Part shown: positions 9,566 through 17,499 of the stretch, piece after piece
Position numbering within the stretch: position 1 is the stretch's first letter
How the letters are laid out: every line of letters starts with the position of its first letter
Source of the DNA: Nocardiopsis flavescens
Lineage (GTDB): Bacteria; Actinomycetota; Actinomycetes; Streptosporangiales; Streptosporangiaceae
NCBI RefSeq assembly: GCF_900141985.1
Contig: NZ_FQZK01000001.1
Coordinates: 434,001 to 498,000, forward strand
Direction of reading: 5' to 3'
DNA: 64,000 bases
Notes under the pieces: generated by a model
Databases searched by the model: none
The model's input: only the letters and a program-made list of their open reading frames with translations
Told to the model about the DNA's origin: nothing
Translations under genes and position numbers: made by a program

Positions 9566-10600
9566 GTGCTCTTCACGGGACTGTTCGTGGCCGGGACCGG
9601 CCACCGGCTGGCACCGCCGCTGCGGGTCGAGGAGGCGGTGGCCCGCGGCCTGTGCGCCAGCACCGCCGTGTGGCGCACCGGCATCGAGGCGGTGCGCGTG
9701 TCCCAGGGCGCGTCGGGGCCCGAGATGGCCGCCGAGGCGGCGCGCGGGGCCCTGCGCATGGCCGGGGCCTCCCGCGCCGACCTGACCCTGCACGCGTCCA
9801 CCTACCACCAGGGCCACGACATGTGGGCCCCCGCCTCCTACGTCCAGCGGGTCGCCCTGGGCGCCGGGAGCGGCCCGGCGTTCGAGGTGCGCCAGATGTC
9901 CAACGGCGGGATGGCCGCCCTGGAGCTGGCCGCCGGCCACCTGCTGGCCGACCCCGCCCGCACGACCGCACTGGTCACCACCGGCGACCGGTTCTGCCCG
10001 CCCGGGTTCGACCGGTGGACCACCGACCCCGGGACCCTGTACGCCGACGGGGGCACCGCCCTGGTGCTCTCCACCCGGGACGGGTTCGCCCGCGTCCTGG
10101 CCGCGGCCACCGTCTCCGACCCCGGCCTGGAGGGCATGCAGCGCGGGCGCCGCCCCTTCGGCGCCGCCCCCCTGGAGCACGGCTCCCCCGTCGACGTGGA
10201 GTCGGCGCGCCGCGCGTTCGTGTCCGAGCACGGCCTGGACGGCGTCCTGGAGCGCATCGACGCCGGACAGGACCGGGTCGTGGACCTCGTGCTGGAGGAG
10301 GCCGGGCTCAAGCTCGGCGACCTGGACCGGTTCGTGCTGCCCCACCTGGGCAGGGCCCGGATGCGGGCGCACTTCTTCGACCGCTTCGGCATCGCCCCGC
10401 AGGCCTCCACCTGGGAGTGGGGGCGCGGCGTGGGCCACCTGGGCGCCGGGGACCAGTGCGCGGGGCTGCACCACCTGGTGACCACCGGCGGCCTGGCCCC
10501 CGGGCAGCGCTGCCTGCTGGTCGGGGTCGGCGCCGGGTTCACCTGGTCGGCCGCCGTGGTCGAGCTGCTGCGCACCCCCGCCGCCGGGGAGGAGCGGTGA
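9566..10600 (+). CDS. KAS III-like protein with Ser in place of the catalytic Cys (DpsC-like)
   Basis: A 344-aa thiolase-fold protein. The nucleophile position reads FEVRQMSNGGM, so the usual Cys is Ser112. His291 and Asp296 (GHLGAGD) lie where a Ser-His-Asp triad has been described for DpsC of daunorubicin biosynthesis; with my recalled DpsC numbering (118/297/302) all three are offset by exactly six. DpsC-type proteins select or load a non-acetate starter unit. The canonical FabH Asn motif is absent. GTG at 9566 has AAAGGAG upstream. The gene follows the carboxylase genes, and its stop overlaps the transporter start. The inferred role is starter-unit acyltransfer or priming. Confidence 0.85.
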   Translation: MLFTGLFVAGTGHRLAPPLRVEEAVARGLCASTAVWRTGIEAVRVSQGASGPEMAAEAARGALRMAGASRADLTLHASTYHQGHDMWAPASYVQRVALGAGSGPAFEVRQMSNGGMAALELAAGHLLADPARTTALVTTGDRFCPPGFDRWTTDPGTLYADGGTALVLSTRDGFARVLAAATVSDPGLEGMQRGRRPFGAAPLEHGSPVDVESARRAFVSEHGLDGVLERIDAGQDRVVDLVLEEAGLKLGDLDRFVLPHLGRARMRAHFFDRFGIAPQASTWEWGRGVGHLGAGDQCAGLHHLVTTGGLAPGQRCLLVGVGAGFTWSAAVVELLRTPAAGEER

Positions 10601-12075
10601 GCGCCCCCGCGAAGACGTTCTTCGGCTACCCGCGCTGGTTCGGCACCCTGTTCGTCGTCGACATGTGGGAGCGGTTCAGCTTCTACGGCCTGCTCGCCAT
10701 CCTCTACCTGTACCTGGTCGCCGCCCCCGCCGAGGGCGGCCTGGGCATGGGCGCCCAGGACGCGGCCGCCCTGCTCGGCATCTACATGGCCCTGGTGTTC
10801 ATGGCCTCCCTGCCGGGCGGCTGGGTCTCGGACCGGATCCTGGGTCCCCGCCGGGCCACCCTGTGGGGCGGCGCGGCCATCGCCTGCGGGCACACCGTGC
10901 TGGCCGTGCCCTGGGACCTGTCGCTCTACCCCGGCCTGGGCCTGGTGGTGGTCGGGACCGGCCTGGTCAAGCCCAGCATGGCCGCCATGGTGGGGCGGAT
11001 GTTCGAGGGCCGGCCCGAGCGGCGCGAGGCGGCGTTCTCGGTGTTCTACGTGAGCATCCAGGTGAGCGCCCTGTTCGCCCCGCTGGTCACCGGGTACGCC
11101 GCCGAGCGCATCGACTGGCACCTGGGGTTCGGGCTGGCGGCCGTGGGCATGGCGGTGGGCCTGGTCCACTACGTGGTGGGCCTGCGCGGCCTGGGCGATG
11201 TCGGGGCCCGCCCCGGAGACCCGCTGCCGCCCGGCCGGGGCCGCGCCGTGGCCGGGCGGGTGCTGCTGTGGGGCGGCGCGCCCCTGGCCGTGCTCGCCGC
11301 ACTGACCGCGACCGGTGTCCTGTCGGCGCGCCACGTCCTGATGCTCGTGGGCGTAGGGGTGCTGGTGGTCCCCGTGGTGTACTGCACGCGGCTGATCCGC
11401 GGACGGCGCGAGGGCGGGGAGCGCGTCCGCCTGGGCGCCTTCGTGTGGATGCTGGTGGCGTCCGCGGTCTTCTGGATGCTCTTCGCCCAGGGCCCGGCGC
11501 TGCTCAACCTGTTCGCCCTGGAGTCGGTGGACCGCTCGGTCGGCGGGTTCGAGGTCCCCGCCAGCTGGTTCCAGTCGGCCCAGCCGCTGTTCCTGCTGCT
11601 GCTGGCCCCGCTGTTCGCGGCGCTGTGGATCCGGATGGGCGCCCGGGTGGGCCCGGCCGCCAAGTTCGCCGTGGGCCTGCTGTTCGGCGGGGCGGCCTTC
11701 GCGCTGATGGCCCGGGCCGCCCTGGGCGCCGAGTCCGCCCCCGTCTCCCCGTGGTGGCTGCTGGCCGTCTACCTGCTGCTGGTCGTGGGCGAGCTGGCGG
11801 TCGCGCCGGTGGGCCTGAGCCTGGCCTCCCAGGTGGCGCCGCGCGGCCTGGACGGCCAGGTCCTGGGCGCCTTCTGGCTGTTCGCCGCGACCGGGGCGGC
11901 CCTGGGCGGGCAGTTCGCCCGCCTGTCCTCGGTCGTGGGCGAGACCTTCTACTACCTGGGGCTGGGCGCGGCCGGACTGGTCGTCGCCCTGGCCCTGGCC
12001 ATGGCCCGCCGCGGCCTGGAGACACGCCTGTCCGCCGGGAGCGCGGCGGCGGCCCCCGTCGAGAGTGCCAACTGA
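10597..12075 (+). CDS. POT/PTR2-family MFS transporter
   Basis: This 492-aa protein has about 12-14 hydrophobic segments. The first helix carries WERFSFYGLLAIL, the signature region of proton-coupled oligopeptide transporters; the family's first Glu (ExxERF) is Asp here. A second POT-like feature is GTGLVKPSMAAMVG. POT proteins normally import di/tripeptides with protons. In this operon, overlapping the KAS III-like gene by 4 bases and 12 bp ahead of the amide synthetase gene, it could export the polyketide or import a precursor. Which of these applies is not visible from the sequence. Confidence 0.85.
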   Translation: MSAPAKTFFGYPRWFGTLFVVDMWERFSFYGLLAILYLYLVAAPAEGGLGMGAQDAAALLGIYMALVFMASLPGGWVSDRILGPRRATLWGGAAIACGHTVLAVPWDLSLYPGLGLVVVGTGLVKPSMAAMVGRMFEGRPERREAAFSVFYVSIQVSALFAPLVTGYAAERIDWHLGFGLAAVGMAVGLVHYVVGLRGLGDVGARPGDPLPPGRGRAVAGRVLLWGGAPLAVLAALTATGVLSARHVLMLVGVGVLVVPVVYCTRLIRGRREGGERVRLGAFVWMLVASAVFWMLFAQGPALLNLFALESVDRSVGGFEVPASWFQSAQPLFLLLLAPLFAALWIRMGARVGPAAKFAVGLLFGGAAFALMARAALGAESAPVSPWWLLAVYLLLVVGELAVAPVGLSLASQVAPRGLDGQVLGAFWLFAATGAALGGQFARLSSVVGETFYYLGLGAAGLVVALALAMARRGLETRLSAGSAAAAPVESAN

Positions 12076-12087
12076 GAGGAGAGCATC

Positions 12088-13938
12088 ATGTCCGGGATGA
12101 CGGGTTGGGTGGACCACGGGCGGGACCTGCGGCGCCAGTGGCCGGTGGTCCGGTCGATGACCGCCGCGCTGTCGCCCTGCGGCCCCGGCCGCGAGGGGGT
12201 GTGGACCTCCGGGCGGGCCCTGCTGGGCCGGCGCGGGAACGCCCCTGCGGGCGGGCCCCCGCTCACCGTGGTCGAGCGCGAGGGGCGCCCGCGCGCGGTG
12301 GTCCTCCTCGACGGCGCGGTCCACAACGCCGCGGAGGTGGCGGCGGAGCTGCGCTCGCGCGGCCACCGCGCGCCCGGGGAGGACGACGCCGGGGTGGTCG
12401 GCTCCGCGTACCTGGAGTGGGGGGCCGGGTGCGCCGGCCGCCTGCGCGGGGGGTACGCGTTCGCCGTGTGGGACGTGGACCGCGAGGAGCTGCTGCTGGT
12501 CCGGGACCGGCTGGGCACCCGACCCCTGTTCTACCTGCCGCACGGGGACGGGGCGCTGTTCGCCTCCGAGCGCAAGGCCCTGTTCGCCCACCCGGGGACC
12601 GAGCGGGCCGTGGACGCCGACGGCCTGCGCGAGATCCTGTCCTACGCGGGCACCCCCGGGCACGGGATCCTGCGCGGGGTCGGCCAGGTGCGGCCCGGGC
12701 ACCTGGTCCGCGTCACCGGGGGCGGGGTGCGCGAGGAGTGCTACTGGGCGCTGACCGCCCGGCCGCACACCGACGACCTGGCGACCACGGTGCGGACCGT
12801 GGCGGACCTGGTGGAGGCGGCGGTCGCCGAGCAGTCCCCGTCCGGGTCCCCCGCGGCCGTGATGCTCTCGGGCGGCCTGGACTCCAGCGGGGTGACCGCG
12901 CTGGCCGCGCGGGCCGACCGCGGCGGCGCGCCGCTGCGCACCTTCTCGGTGGCGTTCGGCTCCGAGGAGGACTTCCGCGCGGACGAGGTGTGGAGCACCC
13001 CGGACGCGCCGTTCGTGCGGGCGATGGTCGAGCACACCGGCGCCGAGCACACCGACATCGTCGTGGACACCGCCGAGCTGCTCGACCCGGACCTGCGGAT
13101 CGCCGCGCTGCGGGCCAAGGACATGCCGAGCCCGCTGGGCAACATGAACACGTCGCTGTACCTGCTGTGCCGGGCGGTGCGCGAGCACACGGACACGGCG
13201 CTGCTGGGCGACGCGGCCGACGGGGTGTTCGGCGGGGTCATGTGGATGGAGCACGAGCCGCTGCTGCGGGCCCCGACGTTCCCCTGGACCGCGATGGCGC
13301 GCTGGACGGGGGCCGAGCACGGGCTGGGCACCGACCTGCTCGCCCCGGACCTGCTGGAGCGGCTGGACGTGGCCGGGTACGGGCGGGAGCGGTACCGCGA
13401 GTCCATGGACCGGGTCCCCCGCCCCGCGGACGGGGAGGAGCCGCGCGAGGCGCTCATGCGCGGGGCCTGGTACGTCAACGTCACGAACTGGCTGGAGACC
13501 CTGCTCCCGCACAGCGAGGCGATCGCCCGGTCGGTGGGCCTGTCCCTGCGGCTGCCCTACTGCGACCACCGGCTCATCCAGTACGTCTACAACGCCCCGT
13601 GGTCGATGAAGGGGTTCGACGGCCGGGAGAAGAGCCTGCTGCGCGCGGCGCTGGCGGACGTGCTGCCGCGCGAGGTGCTCGAACGCCGCAAGTCCCCCTA
13701 CCCGGTGGTGCAGGACATCGCCTACGCCGAGGCGCTGTGCGCGGACCTGCTGGCGGTGCTCGACGACCCCGGCGCGCCCGTCGCCGACCTGGTGGACCGC
13801 GAGGCGGTCGCCAAGGCCGCCGCCGACCCCGGGGCGCTGGTGTCCGGGCGCGGCGTGTGGGTGGCCCGCACCCACGCCGAGATGGTCATCCAGCTGAACT
13901 CCTGGCTGTCCGACCAGGGGGTGCGCCTGACCCTTTGA
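12088..13938 (+). CDS. Asparagine-synthetase-like amide synthetase lacking the glutaminase Cys
   Basis: This 616-aa protein has an N-terminal class II amidotransferase-like domain (1-215) and a C-terminal ATP-pyrophosphatase domain with the PP-loop SGGLDSS at 261-267. True AsnB begins MCGI; this protein begins MSGMTGWVD, so the catalytic N-terminal Cys is Ser2, and the substrate loop is also altered (LDGAVHN at 74-80). It should therefore not release ammonia from glutamine. Relatives in polyketide clusters join an amine or ammonia to a polyketide carboxylate or make malonamate starters; beta-lactam synthetase is a precedent for loss of this Cys. ATG at 12088 follows GAGAGGAG. The 3' end overlaps the convergent CGNR gene by 53 bp. 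Confidence 0.88.
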   Translation: MSGMTGWVDHGRDLRRQWPVVRSMTAALSPCGPGREGVWTSGRALLGRRGNAPAGGPPLTVVEREGRPRAVVLLDGAVHNAAEVAAELRSRGHRAPGEDDAGVVGSAYLEWGAGCAGRLRGGYAFAVWDVDREELLLVRDRLGTRPLFYLPHGDGALFASERKALFAHPGTERAVDADGLREILSYAGTPGHGILRGVGQVRPGHLVRVTGGGVREECYWALTARPHTDDLATTVRTVADLVEAAVAEQSPSGSPAAVMLSGGLDSSGVTALAARADRGGAPLRTFSVAFGSEEDFRADEVWSTPDAPFVRAMVEHTGAEHTDIVVDTAELLDPDLRIAALRAKDMPSPLGNMNTSLYLLCRAVREHTDTALLGDAADGVFGGVMWMEHEPLLRAPTFPWTAMARWTGAEHGLGTDLLAPDLLERLDVAGYGRERYRESMDRVPRPADGEEPREALMRGAWYVNVTNWLETLLPHSEAIARSVGLSLRLPYCDHRLIQYVYNAPWSMKGFDGREKSLLRAALADVLPREVLERRKSPYPVVQDIAYAEALCADLLAVLDDPGAPVADLVDREAVAKAAADPGALVSGRGVWVARTHAEMVIQLNSWLSDQGVRLTL

Positions 13939-14449
13939 CCCGGGCGCGGTGGCGGCGCACCGCGTCGCGGTTGCCGCACGGGGGCGAGCAGTAGCGCTGG
14001 CGCCCGTTGCGGGAGAAGTCGGCGTAGACGCGGGCGCAGTCGCGGGCGGCGCACCGGCCCAGCCGGTCCATGCCCCGGCCGGTCAGGTGCAGGGCCGTGC
14101 CCACCGCGACGAGCACGGCGATCTGGCGGTGGGCGGGCAGGCCGTCGGGGCGGTAGTGCAGGTGCCAGCCGTCGCCGGTGTGGTCGGTCAGGCGCGGCGC
14201 GGACGCGGACTCGGTGAGCAGCGGGTTGAGCAGGGCGGCCCGCGCGGGGGGGTCGGCGGCGTCGACGACCCCGGTCCAGCGCTCCAGGAAGGAGCGGACC
14301 CGGGCCAGGTCGTCGTCGCCGACCTCCCGGTCCAGCACGAATCCGACCGCGGCGCAGCGCCGCGCGAGGTCGGCGGCGTCGTGCGGGGGGCGGTTGACCA
14401 GGTCGACGGCCAGCCCCACCGGGTCCTGGCCGTAAGGGTTGATATGCAT
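13886..14449 (-). CDS. CGNR zinc-finger regulator (ABATE domain)
   Basis: A 187-aa protein. The N-terminal part (about 1-130) resembles the ABATE domain, and the C-terminus has the CGNR zinc finger: CAARDC ... RYCSPPCGNRDAVRRHR. Such proteins are putative stress or cofactor-responsive transcription regulators. I chose ATG at 14449, giving MHINPYGQDP as in other family members; longer frames reach across the divergent promoter. The 25-bp gap to a divergent small gene implies a shared promoter region with TATGCATAAT at 14443-14452. The last 53 bases overlap the amide synthetase gene tail to tail. Confidence 0.85.
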   Translation of the reverse strand: MHINPYGQDPVGLAVDLVNRPPHDAADLARRCAAVGFVLDREVGDDDLARVRSFLERWTGVVDAADPPARAALLNPLLTESASAPRLTDHTGDGWHLHYRPDGLPAHRQIAVLVAVGTALHLTGRGMDRLGRCAARDCARVYADFSRNGRQRYCSPPCGNRDAVRRHRARVKGSGAPPGRTARSSAG

Positions 14450-14474
14450 AATGCCATTACACCAGACTGGGCGC

Positions 14475-14621
14475 ATGCCCACCGAGCACGAACACCACTG
14501 GACCACCGAATCCGCGCACTCCACCAGCGAGGGCCTGGTCTCCTACCAGCACTGCGCCTGCGGCCGCCGGCGCGTCACCCTGGCCCCCGCCGCCACCGTG
14601 GCCGCACCCGCCCCGCGCTGA
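14475..14621 (+). CDS. Small His/Cys-containing conserved actinobacterial protein
   Basis: A 48-aa protein with HEHHW near the start and a CACGRRRV motif in the middle (C27, C29). Small proteins of this shape (HxHHW, then CxCG) are common next to transcription regulators in actinomycetes; function unknown. The His/Cys pattern suggests metal binding, but this is only a possibility. It is divergent from the CGNR gene, 25 bp away. A short conserved product and appropriate codon use support a real gene. Confidence 0.6.
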   Translation: MPTEHEHHWTTESAHSTSEGLVSYQHCACGRRRVTLAPAATVAAPAPR

Positions 14622-14870
14622 CCCGTCCCCGCAGACGCGGACGCGTGTCCCCGCACCACCAGGCCCCACCGTCACCCTGGCCACACCCGCCGCACACTGA
14701 CCCCGCCCTCACGCACCCCGCACCACCCGCCCCCGCGGACCGCCCGGCGCACCGCCGGCGGCCCGGCCGGGGCCGTGGTGCCTTGCGGGCGCCCCTCACC
14801 TCCTGAGATCCTGCCCGCACCACCGGCCCGGGCGCGTCTCCGGCGGTGGCCGCACACGAAAGGGACATCC

Positions 14871-15749
14871 GTGACCGACCAGCACGACGCGGCGGGCACC
14901 GCCGCACTCTCGGGGACGCTCGCCCTCGGCGGCGACCTGCCGGTCCACCGGCTCGGCTTCGGCGCCATGCGGATCGTCGGCGAGGGGGTGTGGGGCCCGC
15001 CGCGCGACCGCGACGGGGCGCTGGCGGTCCTGCGCCGGGCGGTGGAGCTGGGCGTCACCTTCATCGACACCGCCGACTCCTACGGTCCCCAGATCAGCGA
15101 GCAGCTCATCCGCGAGGCCCTGCACCCCTACCCCGAGGACCTGGTCATCGGCACCAAGGCGGGGTTCGTGCGCACCGGCCCGGGGCGGTGGCACCGGCTG
15201 GGCCGCCCCGAGTACCTGCGCCAGCAGGTGGAGATGAGCCTGCGCACCCTGGGCCTGGAGCGCATCGACCTGTTCCAGCTGCACCGCATCGACCCCGAGG
15301 TGCCCCTCGCCGACCAGCTGGGCGAGCTGGCGCTGCTGCGCGAGGAGGGCAAGATCCGGCACATCGGGCTGAGCGAGGTGACCGTGGACGAGCTGTCGGC
15401 GGCCCGCGCTGTCGTCCCCGTCGCCTCGGTGCAGAACCAGTACGCGCCCTCCTTCCGGCAGTCGGAGGACGTGCTGGAGCAGTGCGAGAAGGACGGGATC
15501 GCCTTCCTGCCCTGGGCCCCGGTGGACCGGGGCACGCTGGCCGGGGCGGAATCGCCGCTGGCCGCCCTGGCCGCCGAGCGCGGGGTCACCCCCGTGCAGC
15601 TGGCGCTGGCCTGGCTGCTGCACCGCTCGCCGGTGATGGTGCCCATCCCGGGCACCTCGCGGGTGGCGCACCTGGAGGAGAACGCGGCGGCGGCAGCCCT
15701 GCGGCTGTCGGAGGAGGAGGCCGAGCGGATCGGCAGCCACCTGAGCTGA
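14871..15749 (+). CDS. Aldo/keto reductase
   Basis: This 292-aa protein is a TIM-barrel aldo/keto reductase. The catalytic tetrad is visible as DTADSYG (Asp, Tyr), GTKAG (Lys) and FQLHRID (His). The C-terminal [13 protein letters not shown] loop binds the NADPH phosphate. It would reduce an aldehyde or ketone; the substrate is not predictable. GTG at 14871 is preceded by GAAAGGGA. The 249-bp gap upstream and its own terminator (15763-15793) suggest a single-gene transcript. It might serve the neighbouring polyketide pathway, but distance and orientation breaks make that uncertain. Confidence 0.9.
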   Translation: MTDQHDAAGTAALSGTLALGGDLPVHRLGFGAMRIVGEGVWGPPRDRDGALAVLRRAVELGVTFIDTADSYGPQISEQLIREALHPYPEDLVIGTKAGFVRTGPGRWHRLGRPEYLRQQVEMSLRTLGLERIDLFQLHRIDPEVPLADQLGELALLREEGKIRHIGLSEVTVDELSAARAVVPVASVQNQYAPSFRQSEDVLEQCEKDGIAFLPWAPVDRGTLAGAESPLAALAAERGVTPVQLALAWLLHRSPVMVPIPGTSRVAHLEENAAAAALRLSEEEAERIGSHLS

Positions 15750-15762
15750 GGCGCGCGCCCGC

Positions 15763-15793
15763 GGCCCGCCCCGGACGGCGTCCGGGGCGGGCC
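15763..15793. terminator. Bidirectional hairpin terminator between convergent genes
   Basis: A perfect 14-bp inverted repeat (GGCCCGCCCCGGAC and its complement) with a 3-base loop lies between the stops of the aldo/keto reductase (+) and the acetyltransferase (-). There is no T-run, as is usual for very GC-rich actinobacteria. It should stop transcription from both sides. Confidence 0.8.
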
Positions 15794-15804
15794 GGCGGCG
15801 CCGC

Positions 15805-16326
15805 TCAGACCGGGCGCAGGCGGAAGACCTGCAAACGCATGTCGTAGTACTTCTCGGTCTCGCCCACCCACTCCATGCCCAGCCGCCGGGCCACCCCGAC
15901 GGCGCGCCGGTTGTTGGGCCTGGCCACGGCGAACACCTCGTCGATGCCCTGCTCGAAGGCCCAGCCGATGGCGGCGCGGCTGGCCTCGGTGGCGTAGCCC
16001 TGCCCCCACACGTCCGGGCGCAGCGCCCAGGTGAGCTCGAAGTCCTCCTCGTAGGGCGGCAGCAGTTTGAGGGAGAGGCCGCCCACCAGCGCGCCGTCGT
16101 CCTTGCGGACGATGGCCCAGCGCCCGGCGGGCGGGATGAGGTTGGGGCCGGCCTCGATCCAGGCGTGCAGGACCGAGCGCATGGCACCCGCGTCGTTCAC
16201 CGGCTGCCACTCCGGTGTCAGCCAGTGCGCGACCTCGGCCGCCCCGTAGATCTCCAGGGCGGCCTCGGCGTCGTCCAGCTCCCACTCCCTGATGCGGAGT
16301 CGGTCGGTCGTCAGCTCAAGGCTCAT
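15805..16326 (-). CDS. GNAT-family N-acetyltransferase (RimJ/RimL type)
   Basis: A 173-aa acetyltransferase_3-type GNAT protein: LTTDRLRIREW at the N-terminus, the acetyl-CoA pyrophosphate-binding region DVWGQGYATEA, and ARPNNRRAVGVARRLGM near the C-terminus. Such enzymes acetylate amino groups of proteins or small molecules; the target is unknown. It starts at ATG 16326. A perfect CelR/CebR-type operator lies about 190 bp upstream, the only possible link to carbon control. Confidence 0.9.
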   Translation of the reverse strand: MSLELTTDRLRIREWELDDAEAALEIYGAAEVAHWLTPEWQPVNDAGAMRSVLHAWIEAGPNLIPPAGRWAIVRKDDGALVGGLSLKLLPPYEEDFELTWALRPDVWGQGYATEASRAAIGWAFEQGIDEVFAVARPNNRRAVGVARRLGMEWVGETEKYYDMRLQVFRLRPV

Positions 16327-16513
16327 ACCACAACGGTAGCGCCGGGGCGAGCACCGTGACAGGGGTGGCGGGACAAGAGTGGGCATCCGTTGGGGAAGGG
16401 CGTCCCGGCGGGGTCCGGGTGCCGTTGCCCCGCAGCGGACCAAGGGAGGGGAAACGGTTCGTCATCCCCCCTTTACTCAGGGTCCCCCTATAGCCTATCG
16501 TGGAACCCCGGTC

Positions 16514-16545
16514 TGGGAGCGCTCCCAGTTCTGGGAGCGCTGCGG
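16514..16545. promoter_or_regulatory. CelR/CebR-type operator: one perfect and one half copy
   Basis: TGGGAGCGCTCCCA (16514-16527) is a perfect 14-bp palindrome identical to the operator of the LacI-family cellobiose repressors CelR (Thermobifida) and CebR (Streptomyces). A second copy, TGGGAGCGCTGCGG (16532-16545), is intact in its left 10 bases. The site lies between the thioesterase 3' end and the start of the acetyltransferase (both minus strand), with no cellulose or cellobiose gene next to it. A possible minus-strand promoter (TTCCAC, then TATAGG) overlaps 16480-16507. Confidence 0.7.
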
Positions 16546-16623
16546 CCGACTCCCCCGCTCCTCCGGCCGGGACCTGCGCCCGGGCCCGCCGTGGGGGACG
16601 GGTCCGGGCGCCCCCCGGACGGC

Positions 16624-17376
16624 TCAGGCGGACGCGCCCACCGCGGCGCGCACGTCGGCGGTGATCGCCCCGGCCGCACCGGCGATGGAGCCGACGAAGT
16701 AGAAGTGCCCGCCGGGCAGGGTGTGCCGCCGCAGCGGGCCGTCCACGTGCTCGCGCCAGGCGTCCATCCGCGCGGGGGGCATCCCCGTGTCCCCGGCGCC
16801 CGACATCGCCGAGACGGGCATGGGCAGCCGCGGGGTCCCCGCGCGCGGGCGCCAGGTGTCGACGAGTTCCAGGTCGGCGCGGAGCAGCGGCTCGGCGGCC
16901 CGCCACCGCGCGGGGTCGGCCGCCGCGTCCGGCGGGGCGCCGCCCGTCCGCTCCAGCTCCGCGCGGAGCCGGTCGGCGGGCATCAGGTGGCGCGGCTCGT
17001 GCCACTCGGGGCCCGGCGCGGGGCTCCAGGCCGACACCCCCAGCCAGTCCGGCACCGGGCCGCCCGCGGCCAGGGCCAGCAGGGCGATCTCATAGGCCGC
17101 GAGCGCGCCCATGCTGTGCCCGAACAGGCCGAAGGGCCGGTCGTGGCCGGCGGCCACCCACGGGTACAGGTGCCGGGCCAGCTCCCGGGCGTCGCGCAGG
17201 GGCTCGGTCCCGGGCTCGCGGCCCGGGGCCTGGAGCAGGCACACGTCCCAGTCCGCGGGCAGGTGCCGCACCCAGGGCCGGTAGGCGCGCGCCGAACCGC
17301 CCGCGTGGTGCAGGACGAACAGCCGGAAACCCGAGACGGGCACCGGCCGGATCCGGATCAGGGCATCCCGCCGCAC
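16624..17376 (-). CDS. Type II thioesterase
   Basis: This 250-aa alpha/beta hydrolase resembles editing thioesterases of NRPS/PKS systems. It has the HHAGGSARAYRPW N-terminal motif, nucleophile Ser88 in FGHSMGA, a later Asp (SGAGDTG) and His in GGHFYF. These enzymes release stalled or wrong acyl groups from carrier proteins. The start is GTG at 17376 with GGAGGAG 7 bases upstream on the minus strand. No NRPS is in the window; the closest carrier-protein system is the type II PKS, 2.7 kb to the left. A TetR-like palindrome upstream suggests its own regulation. Confidence 0.88.
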   Translation of the reverse strand: MRRDALIRIRPVPVSGFRLFVLHHAGGSARAYRPWVRHLPADWDVCLLQAPGREPGTEPLRDARELARHLYPWVAAGHDRPFGLFGHSMGALAAYEIALLALAAGGPVPDWLGVSAWSPAPGPEWHEPRHLMPADRLRAELERTGGAPPDAAADPARWRAAEPLLRADLELVDTWRPRAGTPRLPMPVSAMSGAGDTGMPPARMDAWREHVDGPLRRHTLPGGHFYFVGSIAGAAGAITADVRAAVGASA

Positions 17377-17436
17377 CGCACTACTCCTCCGTGGTGGATC
17401 GCGGGCGCGGCGGTCCCGCCGCGCCCACGGCGAACC

Positions 17437-17461
17437 TACCAGTCGGTAGTACCCACTGGTA
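17437..17461. promoter_or_regulatory. TetR-type operator candidate upstream of the thioesterase
   Basis: An inverted repeat TACCAGT ... ACTGGTA with an 11-bp spacer (17437-17443 and 17455-17461) lies in the 123-bp gap between the divergent thioesterase and vsr genes. The overlapping TACCAGTCGGTA fits the TACCGACTGGTA style of many actinobacterial TetR operators. No TetR gene is adjacent; the nearest is at 36894. Confidence 0.5.
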
Positions 17462-17499
17462 ACAAAAGGGGACCGCGGTGGCCGGCCTAGGATTCCCCC

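Noticed and set aside
9838-13875. Very long minus-strand open frame (1345 codons) opposite the KAS III, transporter and amide synthetase genes
   Set aside because: It is antisense to three well-supported genes; its product is a low-complexity Gly/Arg/His/Gln mixture typical of shadow frames in GC-rich DNA, with no ribosome site or domain.
10665-13994. Plus-strand open frame of 1109 codons overlapping the transporter and amide synthetase
   Set aside because: Arg/Gly/Pro-rich translation in the wrong frame of two recognisable genes; no domain seen.
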